From: Nageia nagi
Taxonomy: Eukaryota > Pinophyta
DNA: 64,000 bases
Reading direction: 5' to 3'
Assembly: GCA_050084985.1 (NCBI GenBank)
Contig: JBITNC010000001.1
Coordinates: 6,696,001 to 6,760,000 of the forward strand
Part shown: one piece after another, positions 47,378 through 56,879 of the stretch
How positions within the stretch are numbered: the first letter of the stretch is position 1
Layout of the letters: each line of letters begins with the position of its first letter
Notes under the pieces: model-generated
Seen by the model: the letters and a program-made list of their open reading frames with translations, nothing else
What the model was told of the DNA's origin: nothing
The model's database searches: none
Position numbers and translations under genes: made by a program

Positions 47378-47990
47378 TTAAATCAAATAGTTTAAGAGCA
47401 TCATTTTTGTAGCCATGAAATGCATATACTTCAATTATTTCACTCTATGAAATTGAATCTACATCATGCATATCCTCCAAATATTGCATTCCATGAAACT
47501 ATGTTTGGGTTATACATATTGTTAAACAATTCCCATGCCTTGTCAGTTCTTCTACATTTTGTATACATGTATACTAGGCTATTTAAAACCATAATACTTG
47601 AAAAAAAATCATTTTTGAACTACTCTTTGATGTATGTCTGTATACTCTTATAGATATTTTATGGTAGCACATGTTGAAAGATTGCTTGTGAAGGTTACAT
47701 AGTCTAGCTTTACACTTGAAAATTGCATTTGCTTAAAGGTCACTATGGCCTTTAATTTATAAAATAATATTTTTTACATATGTTGTAATCATTGTAGTCT
47801 ATGAGATACTAATTTGTTTAGGAATATTGGAGATGAAATTCAAAGCTTCCTCACCTTAAGATAGCATGCACAACCAAGATGATCAACAATGCATGCATTA
47901 TGATTCATCCTAAGAATAATAATTTATATTATTTGAATTCCTATGAGAGGAACCCACTATAGTGTAAAATGTTTACATTTAATGGAGAAT
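47378..47990 (-). pseudogene. PPR pseudogene, right part (split by copia-3)
   Basis: Minus-strand PPR sequence, reading down from about 47,970: an E-type segment (GEEALNFISNIP near 47,845), then FKQMQFSSVKLDYVTFTSNL near 47,735, DIHQRVV near 47,630, and finally EIIEVYAFHGYKNDALKLF near 47,435-47,380. It ends at the copia-3 target duplication, and the next residues of the same motif resume at 35,137. Several stops and frameshifts are present. Together with 34,190-35,137 it formed one PLS-class PPR gene or a cluster of similar repeats before copia-3 inserted. Confidence 0.82.
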
Positions 47991-48139
47991 GTTAGGGTGG
48001 TTTATATTTTGAAAATAAGTACATGTAATTTGATAATGATATTTAATAGTGGTTGAAAATGGTGTATGATAATTGATTATGGTTTTTCATTGAATATGGT
48101 CTATTGTAGCAATTGTTAAAATGTACTACCTATAGAATT

Positions 48140-48500
48140 TCATGAATGAGTTAGATAAGGAGGTGACCCATAATGTAAATGAATATGGTGGTGAAAATTC
48201 TCAAAATGAGGTTAAGGATTTCATATGTATAGATGTTTATTCCATTGCATCACATACTTCAAACACTAAATTTCATAAAAAGAGAGGTCCTCCAAGATTT
48301 ATACCAAAGTAAAACAACACTAATAAGTTGATCATTTGCAATATAAATGGATAACACATAGGAGAAAATTATTCTAAGTTATCATATTTCTTGGGGTTGA
48401 TTGTGAGGGAGATTATCCTTATAACCTTTAAAAACTTGAAAGCAGTCTTGATGGATATTAGAAACTAGTTATAGTCATGCATTATGGTAACTTTCTAGCC
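48140..48500 (+). pseudogene. CACTA (En/Spm) transposase-associated fragment
   Basis: The plus-strand frame reads MNELDKEVTH from about 48,142 and reaches RGPPRFIPK, then, after stops, LIICNING, HIGENYSKLSYFLGLIVREI and ITFKNLKAVLMDIRN. This order, a GP-R basic start, a NG-x-x-IGEN motif, a SxFLGxxxR motif and a TxKNWK-x-VP-like end, is characteristic of the plant En/Spm transposase-associated domain. Two or more stops (including W or Q codons turned to stops) break it. The sequence is cut off at 48,529 by the family-A gypsy LTR. It may belong to the same element as the CACTA end at 33,720. Confidence 0.65.
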
Positions 48501-48528
48501 AATGGATTTTTATATGTTTAGTTTATGA

Positions 48529-49759
48529 TGTCCCATTTACACAATTGTAATTAATTATAAGGTTTTATTGGGATCTCTTGTAATATATTTTATTAATGTA
48601 TTGTACTTTCATGTTTATAACTTAGGATAGGAGACTTAATGGGTTAATGGATCCCATTGTTAGCCCCAAGTGGAACTTCTCCCTCCTAAGCTTACATTAG
48701 GTGTTCTTATTATACTTGGAGATATTGATACATGATTATGGGAATCTCAAGGTATATTTAGCATCTAATGGATGAATGAGCACTTAATGAATCCAATGTT
48801 GAGATTGGGAGCATTAGTAAACTCGCATCAACCTTAGGGAAACTTATAGATCCACACATTGGCCCTTGAGACCCTAATTTCCCTCCTAAGTGGCCATTGA
48901 TGCCTCTTAGACCCATGCATGCATTATTTGGTCCACATGGAGTATTAGGGATGCCTAGATACCCACCTTGGGCCTATATTGACTTCTAGGTACCAACGTT
49001 AGGGTATGAGGGGATTAGGTGATGACATTAAGGTGCAATTCATATCTAGAAAGGTTATATTAACCCTAGGAGCCTCATTACTAGATATACTTTGATCATT
49101 TACTTTCATATCATCTAAATGAAAATAAGTCTTAATGGTTTTAAGAAACCTTCCTATGTGCTACTTCTAGAGGGCATTTAGGTTGAGGGATCATGTCTTT
49201 CTATGGCATTGGTGTAGTGCCCTTGCCCACTTGGTGGTATTTTGAGGTATTACTTCTACCATTTAGTTGATTATCTAGGATCAAAGGAGGGATCCTTTGG
49301 TGGAGAGTATTTTTGTTATGAGGGAGTGTACTATCCCATGGTGCTGATATTGTTCTAGTTAAAGGATATATGTATTGTGCCCTAGTTGGCTCCTAAGAGG
49401 CCAATGTTATCCCTCTTAGGCTTGGTATTATCTTCAATCATTCCATATCATTTGTATACCACCAAGGGTAATTGGGTCTCATACTAGTATTTTGTTTATT
49501 CATCTTATGTGTGCATTGGATCATCATTTTTATATATGCTTATATTTATTAGATGTTGCATTGTGGTGTATTATTGATTGAATATTGCATGTTCTAGTGA
49601 GATGTGGGTATATTAATATTAGGCATGTGGAATATTGATGCCTTATAATATTGCCATCTTAAGGGTTTGAATACTTCTTATGGATGCCTTAGGCCTAATG
49701 TTAGCATTATTGAGGTTAAATTTGCCTATTTTGTATCCAAATTGTATTTTGGATCCTCA
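48529..49759 (+). repeat. Family-A 5' LTR
   Basis: 1,231 bp, starting TGTCCCATTTACACAATTG and ending ATCCTCA. It cuts a CACTA transposase frame on its left. CpG-poor relatives of the CCAACGTTGG motif (for example 'ccaacgtta' near 49,002) are present but the 30-bp units are blurred. Confidence 0.82.
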
Positions 49760-49844
49760 TAAGTGGTATCAAAGCTTGGATCTAGTCAGCCTATACATGA
49801 GACCTATAGTATACCATTACTACACCAAATTCAGCACTTGTAGA

Positions 49845-51420
49845 GAGATGGCATTCACTAGGAAAAGTGAGAGATCACACATAAAGAATGTGCCTACAAG
49901 ATTTGTACATGAGGAGGATACACATTCATGGATAGAAGAATTATCAAATGAGGGTGCATTCAAGGATGAAGGGGAGGTACAAAGAGAGAAATAAAGAGCT
50001 TACAATAGGATAAGTTCAACTCTAATTTAGGAATCCACCTTGAATAGAAATTTTATGAACTTATTTTGACTATTCATAATATGAACAAAGTGTTCGTTAT
50101 TATGTAGTGATAGCTGAACAAGCATCTAGGTGTTTGAGAGGAGCTAAAGAGGTAGAATATCTCCCCATGTCACACCAAGGATGCTATAGAGGCCCCATGT
50201 CATACTAGGGATGATAGAGAGGTCCCATGTCATTCCAAATATGGCAAAGAGGAACTATTTAAGGAGTATTTGGATGATCAAGAGCTAAGAATGAGGATAT
50301 CTCAAAGTTTGAGGGATTGAGAGTCAACCCACCATGGGTCGATGGGGCATCTAGAGGCCACATTTTTGAGGTCCCACTCACAGTAAGCACCCAAGATACA
50401 AACCCTCTCATAGGAAGGTACCTATAGGAGGACATTGGTAGGATGGAGAAGCAACCTATTATCCCAAAATCATCTAATCCTATGTTCACAAACAAGGTCA
50501 AAGAGGAGACAAAGAGTTGAGTTCCTAGTCCATTATACATGAATCAAATTTTTAAGGAGTATTCTATGTTGGGTCCAGGGTTGAAGAGATACATCAATTT
50601 CAATGGCTACTTAGATATTTTGGTGTTGGAGGGAAGTATTTCACATGGCCCATGAACTTACAACAATTTGTGGGATAAGAAGGACCTACAACAAAAAATA
50701 AATAAAATGCAAGTACAAATGTATGATGGGAAGAGAATGAAAGCTAGGGTATGGTTGCATTAGCTACATACCTATTTCACTCTAAGTTCCAACATGGTAT
50801 AGGAGGATGCAATTAATTTTACATCATTGCATTTCAAGGATGATTCTCTAGAGTGGTGGTAGCATGGAGTGATTATCCAGGGGTATTCTCTCATCACCTC
50901 TTTGGATGAGTTTGGCAGATGGTTGATTAGGAGGCTTGATCAAAAGAAGAAGAATGATTACTTTTGGGACCTAAAATCATTAATATAATAAGGGATGTTG
51001 GATGATTATGTGATATAGGTTTAGAGGATTATAATCATGATCCACCATATTCCTAAGGAGAGATTAACATTCCTTTCCATTGAGGGCTTGATGGAGCTAT
51101 TGCTAGGGATGTTCAAGATATCTTCCCCTAAGAGCCTTAATGATGCTATATGGGTAGCATATGACCTTGATCTCATAGTGAAATCCCTAAAGGGAGGGTA
51201 TAAATGTAGAGGGCCTATCAACCATAAGCCATATTCTGACAATAAAGGGCCTTTTAAGGTTAAACCCTTCCGTTTGCCTAGAATGAATTAGTTGGATGCA
51301 GCCATACAAAGGAAGTTAAGAGAAGAAGGTAAATGGTTCTATTGTAAGAAGAATTGGGAGCTAGGAAACATTTTCAAAGGAAAGGATAGGTGCACTACAT
51401 ATAGGGTTTTTTAGAATATG
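49845..51420 (+). pseudogene. Family-A gag
   Basis: A frame from ATG 49,848 (MAFTRKSERSHIKN) runs to 49,994, followed by decayed linker. The gypsy gag capsid signature appears at about 50,805-50,990: FTSLHFKDDSLEWW, then a helical part with SLDEFGRWLIRRL. It continues through IPKERLTFLSIEGLMELLLG near 51,045 to a basic, Cys-poor region (FYCKKNWELGNIFKGKDRC near 51,340) where a zinc knuckle would be expected but is not intact. Stops are frequent. Capsid proteins of this class assemble the particle and bind the genomic RNA. Confidence 0.72.
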
Positions 51421-51424
51421 AGCT

Positions 51425-51985
51425 AGATGAATCAAATTTGGAGATTAAAGTTGATACCCTAAATCATGGAGCACCTTAGACAAAAGGAACATTGGGTAGT
51501 ATGATAGCTTCACTACATGGGGTGAAGAAGTACCTTACCTTGAAGTTGGTAAGGTAGGCTATAGGATAGTATGTGATGGTATTTATTGATCCAATAGCAT
51601 CCCACAACTTCATCAATGTAGGCTTTATGAAGAGGAAGAACCTAAAGAATAAGGGATTTGAGGGATTTAGGGTTTTCAAAGCCAACGGGAAGATCACATT
51701 AGTAGACCACATCATTGAGAGGTTTGGTGTGAGATTATAGAGTTGTATACTGAGGGAGGACTCCTACATATATAATTAAAAGTGTAATGTCTATTTGACT
51801 TTGGTTATATTCACAATAACTATCAAAAACTCATAATGAGTTTCAAAATCGATGGAAAGACTCACACCTTGTAGGGGATTAGAGATGATTATCCACATGT
51901 AGAAAATAAGTGGCAAGAGGAGATTGAGTGGTATCAAAAGGAGGAAGTAGAGGATGGGAGTATTTTGGGAGAAGAAAAGGTCCAA
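51425..51985 (+). pseudogene. Family-A protease-like region
   Basis: A frame following gag reads VFIDPIASHNFI near 51,580, matching the pepsin-like retrotransposon protease motif (usually DSGATHNFI), with the Ser-Gly of the active site replaced. MSFKIDGKTHTL near 51,838 and ENKWQEEIEWYQ near 51,900 follow, as after the protease in related gypsy elements. No reverse transcriptase begins after it; the decapeptide array starts instead. Confidence 0.6.
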
Positions 51986-51989
51986 TAGG

Positions 51990-52490
51990 TGATGAGGACC
52001 ATTAGGGATCTTCCATACCCCATGTTGTAGTCCAAATAACTTGGAAGAGCTACATTGGGCCTTGGAAGAGTTAGGCACCCCACATTGGATATCTAGGAGG
52101 TTTTTCACTTGAATATGAGAATCAAGGAGATTAAAAACCATACATTAGAAATTTTGGAGTATTTCCACCTAATATTAGGCTTCAAAAAGGTTATACACCC
52201 CACATTCAACATATGGGAAGTTAGGCATCCTACATTGGGCCTTGGGAAGGCTGGGTTTCCCAAGTTGAATTTCAATGATCATGGTTACCAAATGTTGGGC
52301 TTGAGGGAGGATGTATTCCCATTATAGATTATTTTGGATCTAAGAAGAGATATGTTGTACCTCAAAAGGTATGCATACATGATGATGAGCTAACTAGCAT
52401 CTGGGTACCTCATGTTGGAGGATGAGGAGATTTCTTGCTTCACATTGGTCATGGAGAGAGTTTAGAATTCCATGATGAGACTTGTGGTGG
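51990..52490 (+). repeat. Coding 30-bp array (10-residue repeat)
   Basis: About sixteen diverged 30-bp units lie in one frame. Each encodes ten residues of the type (V/A)RHPTLGLGK: for example LGRATLGLGR, VRHPTLDI-E, VIHPTFNIWE and VRHPTLGLGK between 52,035 and 52,255. The frame stays continuous despite divergence and a few stops, showing the array was once translated. The minus-strand copies at 7,383-7,951 and 5,288-5,569 are the same array. I know of no named domain with this repeat. Confidence 0.7.
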
Positions 52491-52810
52491 ATTATTTTCA
52501 CACTAGAAGAAAAGGATCCACCTATTTTCACTTACTCATGATTTTCTTAAGGTTCTTATATGTATATCCATGCATAAATACAACTACATTCTCATGTATC
52601 TTGAGGACTGTTATACAACAACTGATGAGAAGTTACAACTACATCAAACTAGGGAGTTTACATAAGACTTTAGCAATGAACACCACATTTCCATCCTATA
52701 TAAAGAATATTGAAGTTGAATTTCACCTTCTCTAGCCATTGTATCAGGATCAAAAGATTATTGGAAGATAATATGTTGTAGTTTTCCACCATTGCTTGAG
52801 GGCAAGCAAT

Positions 52811-52831
52811 TTGAGAGGGGAGGCTTTTTGA
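52811..52831 (+). other. Polypurine tract of the family-A element
   Basis: TTGAGAGGGGAGGCTTTTTG then A, directly before the 3' LTR. It primes plus-strand DNA synthesis in LTR elements. The same tract is found, inverted, at 5,270-5,287. Confidence 0.75.
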
Positions 52832-53126
52832 TGTCCCATTTACATAGTTGTAATTAGTTATAAGGTATGATTTATATCTCTTGTAATATATTTTATTAAT
52901 ATATTATACTTTTATGTTTATAATTTAGTATAGGAGACTTAATGGGTGAATGGACTCCATTGTGAGCCCCAAGTGGGACATATTACTCCAAAGCTTATAT
53001 TAGGTATTCTTATTATACTTGGATATCTTGATACATGATTATGGGAATCCCAAGGTCTATTTAGCATCTAGTAGATGAATGGGCACTTAATAAATCTTAG
53101 GAGTGGTAAGAAACCTTCCTAGACAT
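52832..53126 (+). repeat. Family-A 3' LTR, truncated with an internal deletion
   Basis: It matches the first 250 bases of the 5' LTR. It then jumps by about 340 bases ('gcacttaataaatctta' joins to 'ggtaagaaaccttccta', corresponding to 49,143-49,162), and ends near 53,126 where family-B sequence begins. Confidence 0.7.
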
Positions 53127-53500
53127 AACTATTGATCGGTATAGTGTAACCTCAAGGGTTTGGTCTAGTTGTGTTCTCCACTTCCATAATGGTAGATTCC
53201 CTGAAAGAGCAGAAGGTGGTGGAGATGTGCTCATGTTGGTTTTTTGCTCCTCAATTTATAGGTCAATTCTTATCTATATTTAAGGTCAAAAAGTAACAAG
53301 AAAGGAATAAAAAGATGGAGAGTTATAGGAAAGAGATAAGTAAATAAACAACTAAAATAGGAAATTCACAACCCAAGCATTGTAGCACAAATAGCAATCC
53401 ATAGCCAAGATTAAAAATAGCAAACTATCTCCCACTTGGGGTCTCATAATCACAACACATAGCCACAACTTGAATAAAATATTCTGCACATAACATTCAT
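53127..53500 (+). repeat. Family-B LTR fragment, inverted relative to the main copy
   Basis: Its reverse complement matches 57,080-57,420 over more than 300 bases, including 'aacccttgaggttacactat' and 'tacttatctctttcctataa'. A TATA-like 'tatctatatttaag' lies at 53,272-53,285. It points in the opposite direction from the gag-protease-RNase H module next to it. Confidence 0.75.
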
Positions 53501-54149
53501 AAAAGCAATAACAACCACTTTATTGTAAGAGGGAAAAGCATTGTCTATATGTACTACCATATGTGAATTGCTCTTACAGATTAGGGCAAATTTGCTAAAA
53601 TGTTCAACCTTTTTGATTTCTAAAGCTAGCTATTTATACAAATTTCCCCTCCTTCCATGGTTGGGTTTCATTAATATACATTACTACTAACATTGAATGA
53701 AATAACTAAAATAGCACTATTTACATAAATGCTACAACTATGCTAGATTATACAGTGAATAAGTACTAATCAACATAACTATCTAGGAATTTACAACTTT
53801 TGGTCAGCCATGTCCATACAACTACAATCCTTCTAACATGTCATTGATTGCTCCTTCTTTGGCCTTGTATCTAATTGAATATAACCATATTGCTGATTAA
53901 AGGTAGCACTATAGCTATTTGAAGATAGCATTGTAACTAATTAAGTAGTTATTTGATTACACATAAATTGGTACAATTTGGTATTATGCTTTATTAGCTG
54001 CTATTTACTTCTTTGTAATCTTTATGATCTCTACTATGGATGTCAGTAATCAGAGTAATGGTGGTTGATAGACATTATTGAGTCTTGTAGGAATAATACA
54101 AAACTGATAGCCAAAAATGACTCCAATAAATCCCACACTCTATTCCTAT
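53501..54149. other. No gene recognised
   Basis: AT-rich, with no coding similarity. It may be the continuation of the family-B LTR fragment or the 3' untranslated part of the minus-strand module. Confidence 0.3.
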
Positions 54150-54410
54150 AGTTCTTCAGATAATGGTGCTTTGCACTGATCTAATTTCTAACTTGTTTAA
54201 TGACTAATACAAAATCACCATGGACAATCAAGCATCTAATACCTATACTAATTACTTTAGATAACCCTAAATAAAGGGTTTCATACTCAAAAACATTATT
54301 TGTATAAGTCCAAGTGAATTGAAAGGAGAATCTTTTGGTAGTCCCCTTGGGAGATTTGAAGACCACTCTAGCTCCACATCCATGTCTTCATCGGGAACCA
54401 TCAAAATACA
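54150..54410 (-). pseudogene. Gypsy RNase H domain
   Basis: Minus strand: MMYFDGSR near 54,410-54,390 gives the first catalytic aspartate. GCGARVVFKSPKGTTKRFSF follows, then WTYTNNVFEYETLYLGLSKV (the E of the active site), and VHGDFVLVIKQVRN near 54,220-54,181 (third acidic residue). This pattern of FDGS, NNxxEYE and GDSxLVxxQ is that of RNase H domains in Tat-like gypsy elements, which may carry two. A single frame is open over 61 codons at its end. Reverse transcriptase, which should precede it, is missing. Confidence 0.75.
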
Positions 54411-54876
54411 TCATCCATACCTCATGTTATTTATCAACAATAACTAAAATTGGCTAAAATTTCTCATATAGATAATAATTATCCATGCCATCATATATGA
54501 ATTGGTAATTTAGATCATTTGCTGATAGAACTTTGATTATTAGAAGTGATTCCTTTAGTGTGTCACTTTCAAATATCTCCATTGGTTATGGATCATTCAT
54601 AGAATTTACTTCATTGATCCTCTTGAAATGGATAGTTTTAATGCCTTCATTCAGCATCTTTACCTATTTATTTTGGAAAGGAAGTAGAATATGACTAGAG
54701 TCTAAGGCTAGGTACCCTCCCAATTTAGCAATAAATTCTTTGGAAAGACATATTTTGAATAGAGGTGTACGATCAACTAAAATAATGTCTTAAACAACAT
54801 GAATATCAATGAAGGCATTCAAGGTTATTTGAACACCTTTAACACTACCAACAACATCTACTGAGGAAGAATCTAA
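54411..54876 (-). pseudogene. Short linker between protease and RNase H
   Basis: Protein-like minus-strand frames (LSKEFIAKLGGYLALDSS and HILLPFQNK near 54,750-54,670) join protease to RNase H in under 500 bases. Nothing in it resembles the reverse transcriptase fingers, palm or the (Y/F)xDD motif. This indicates a deletion or a derivative that never had the enzyme. Confidence 0.5.
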
Positions 54877-55080
54877 CTATATGACACCATCAATACATCT
54901 TGTAATGTACAATTTAATTTTGTCTGCAACAACTTTAGGGATAATAGTTATGGTAACTCCAGTATTAATCATATAGTTATTTACTACCCAACCTTCTAAT
55001 CTCAAGGATAAATAGATAGGTGAGGGTCTTGTTACACCTATTGAAGCTAGAGGGACAACTTCAAACACAACATAGATAGG
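54877..55080 (-). pseudogene. Gypsy protease
   Basis: Minus strand VPLASIGVTRPSPIYLSLRL leads into VNNYMINTGVTITIIPKVVA near 54,990-54,930. The active-site motif DTG is NTG here, so the catalytic aspartate is lost. It is an aspartic protease of the retropepsin type, which dimerises to cut the polyprotein. Confidence 0.65.
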
Positions 55081-55959
55081 ATTCTCTTCATTTTTCCTCT
55101 TTTTACTATTTCTTAACTTTAAAGCTTCTTGCAGAAGATCTAATTAACTTGGTATCTTTAATGCAACAAACATAGTCATCCTAAAAGGAGTTTTATTCAA
55201 TTCTTCCATAATATTGTACGAAGCATATGAGATGGACTTACTTGGTTTTTCTTATTGATGTGTTCTAAAATGTTGAGTAGCCTTTTTTTTTATGATAATC
55301 AATGATGAAAGGATATCTCAATGTACCAAGTCTTTCTTTCCCTAGGACTTCTTTTCTCATTACAACAAGGTTTGTTTCACTTGGGGCATTAGTACCTAGG
55401 TTTGATGGAATAGTACTTGAACTTGATGGAATAGTATTTAGATTAAATGAGACTTGATGATGTTGGTTTTGAGGTTAAGCTAATTGAGTCTTGGATTTCT
55501 TGGGTTTAGGTTGGGCTTGAGTGGGAGCTTGATACTGTTGAGTGGCTTGAGGTTGCTATGGAGTTGTTGAAGAAGTTGCTTTGGTTTGAACATAATTTGC
55601 TTATTCTTTAGCATAAGAATCCAAAAGTTGACCATTGTGAGGTTGATAGCAAGATCTGAAGTAGGTTATACCATCTAGTTAGAATGTAACCCCAAATACT
55701 GATGTTGATATACCACACATGAATCTAAAAAATGAGGAGCTAAACATGGTGGACACCATTCTATAATGCCTAAAGTAGCACTATTTGTAGAACTGGTCAT
55801 AATAGCATTCTCTATTATTTTAGGAGGATTAGACTATTCTAGCTAGTTAACCTTGGGCTAGAATCTTGGTTGATACTAATTATCATATCTTTTTTAATTA
55901 AAACCATGATTCTACCTTTCTTGTAGAGTGAACTTGTTGGTTAGATTTTTGATAGTTAT
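55081..55959 (-). pseudogene. Linker between gag and protease
   Basis: Minus-strand frames rich in Gln, Pro, Ser and Thr (QPQATQQYQAPT-like near 55,550-55,500) with stops. No zinc knuckle was identified. This low-complexity linker is typical between the capsid and protease of large gypsy elements. Confidence 0.4.
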
Positions 55960-56860
55960 CTCTAACTACCTTATTCTTTTCTCTTTTCAAGATTTAGGTT
56001 CAGTGCCAATAGTTGTGGATGCAAGAGTAGGTAATGTTGGTAGCTAATTTTGAATAGTAGGTTTTGGCTCTTAGGAGGTAAACTTGGAAATATAGGCATG
56101 ATTATTTTGGGTTGCATTTTACCAGAGGACACTAGGGTATGTTTAGCAGTCTTTGCTATGTGGTAAACATCTAGGAATGTATCTCCTAACATAAGAATAA
56201 GCATATTGAGGTTAGGAAGAAAATATTTTTTGTAATATACCAAAGCTTGAGCATTTGTTTTTCTAATCCTTTCTCATATGGACTTCTATGTTCTTTCAAA
56301 TATGATACTAAAATCATCAATAGATTCATGGGGATGTCTTTTGGTACATGCTATGAGGATAAGGAACCTGCTATCATCACCATCTGCAAAAACTCTTTTA
56401 ATCAAAGCCTAACACAACTCTCCCCATGAATTTATAGATGGGGGGGTGAGAGTTTTGAACCACTTAGTTGCTTTTCCTTTAAAAAAATATGACAGTAACC
56501 TTATCATCATAGTTTCATTAGTAATGTCAAATCTTGAAGCCAACAAAGATACATATTAACAATGCTCATATGGATTCTTTTCAAAGCCATCATACTTAGG
56601 TAAAACTTTAAAATCTACTTGAGGTATAGGTAGTGAATTAGCAGGTACAACCAAAGGATGACTATTATTCTAGGTAGGAAAATCTATTGCTTGAGCCATA
56701 CTTGGAGAATGTATAGGAGGTGAAGGATTTTTTGGTAATGAGTCAAATACAACTAACAAAGGGGTTTCCTTTAAAGGTATCAAAGGAGACATAACCCAAG
56801 ATATCTTTCATCTAGTCCTCCTGTTAGGAAATGATAGCTCTTGAAATCTAGGTTGTCTAA
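55960..56860 (-). pseudogene. Family-B gag
   Basis: Minus strand. FKVLPKYDGFEKNPYEHC near 56,620, LSYFFKGKATKWFKTLTPPS near 56,500-56,440, INSWGELC, and DFSIIFERT near 56,300 follow the classic Ty3/gypsy capsid order (disordered leader, helix, WF motif, second helix bundle). The sequence after it contains a helical segment (56,243-55,971) leading to the linker. There are stops at Gln, Trp and Arg codons and one probable frameshift. Confidence 0.78.
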
Positions 56861-56877
56861 GGAAATTTTTGGCACCA
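56861..56877 (-). other. Primer-binding site of the family-B module
   Basis: On the minus strand TGGTGCCAAAAATTTCC directly precedes gag and follows the LTR. Binding sites of the TGG(C/T)GCC type are usual for Tat and Athila gypsy elements. The matching tRNA was not determined. Confidence 0.55.
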
Positions 56878-56879
56878 CT

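Larger units (their letters stand above)
48529..53126 (+). mobile_element. Family-A Ty3/gypsy element, internally deleted
   Basis: Plus-strand element with a 5' LTR, primer site TGGTATCAAAGC (49,764-49,775), gag, protease, a decapeptide-coding array, polypurine tract and a truncated 3' LTR. Reverse transcriptase, RNase H and integrase are absent. The minus-strand family-A LTRs at 4-9.2 kb belong to the same family. No target duplication can be tested because the 3' LTR is truncated. Confidence 0.8.

Noticed and set aside
49200-49225. Second CACTA terminus ('attggtgtagtgc')
   Set aside because: The match is limited to GGTGTAGTG within a gypsy LTR and lacks the flanking T-run that would pair with the 33,720 end.
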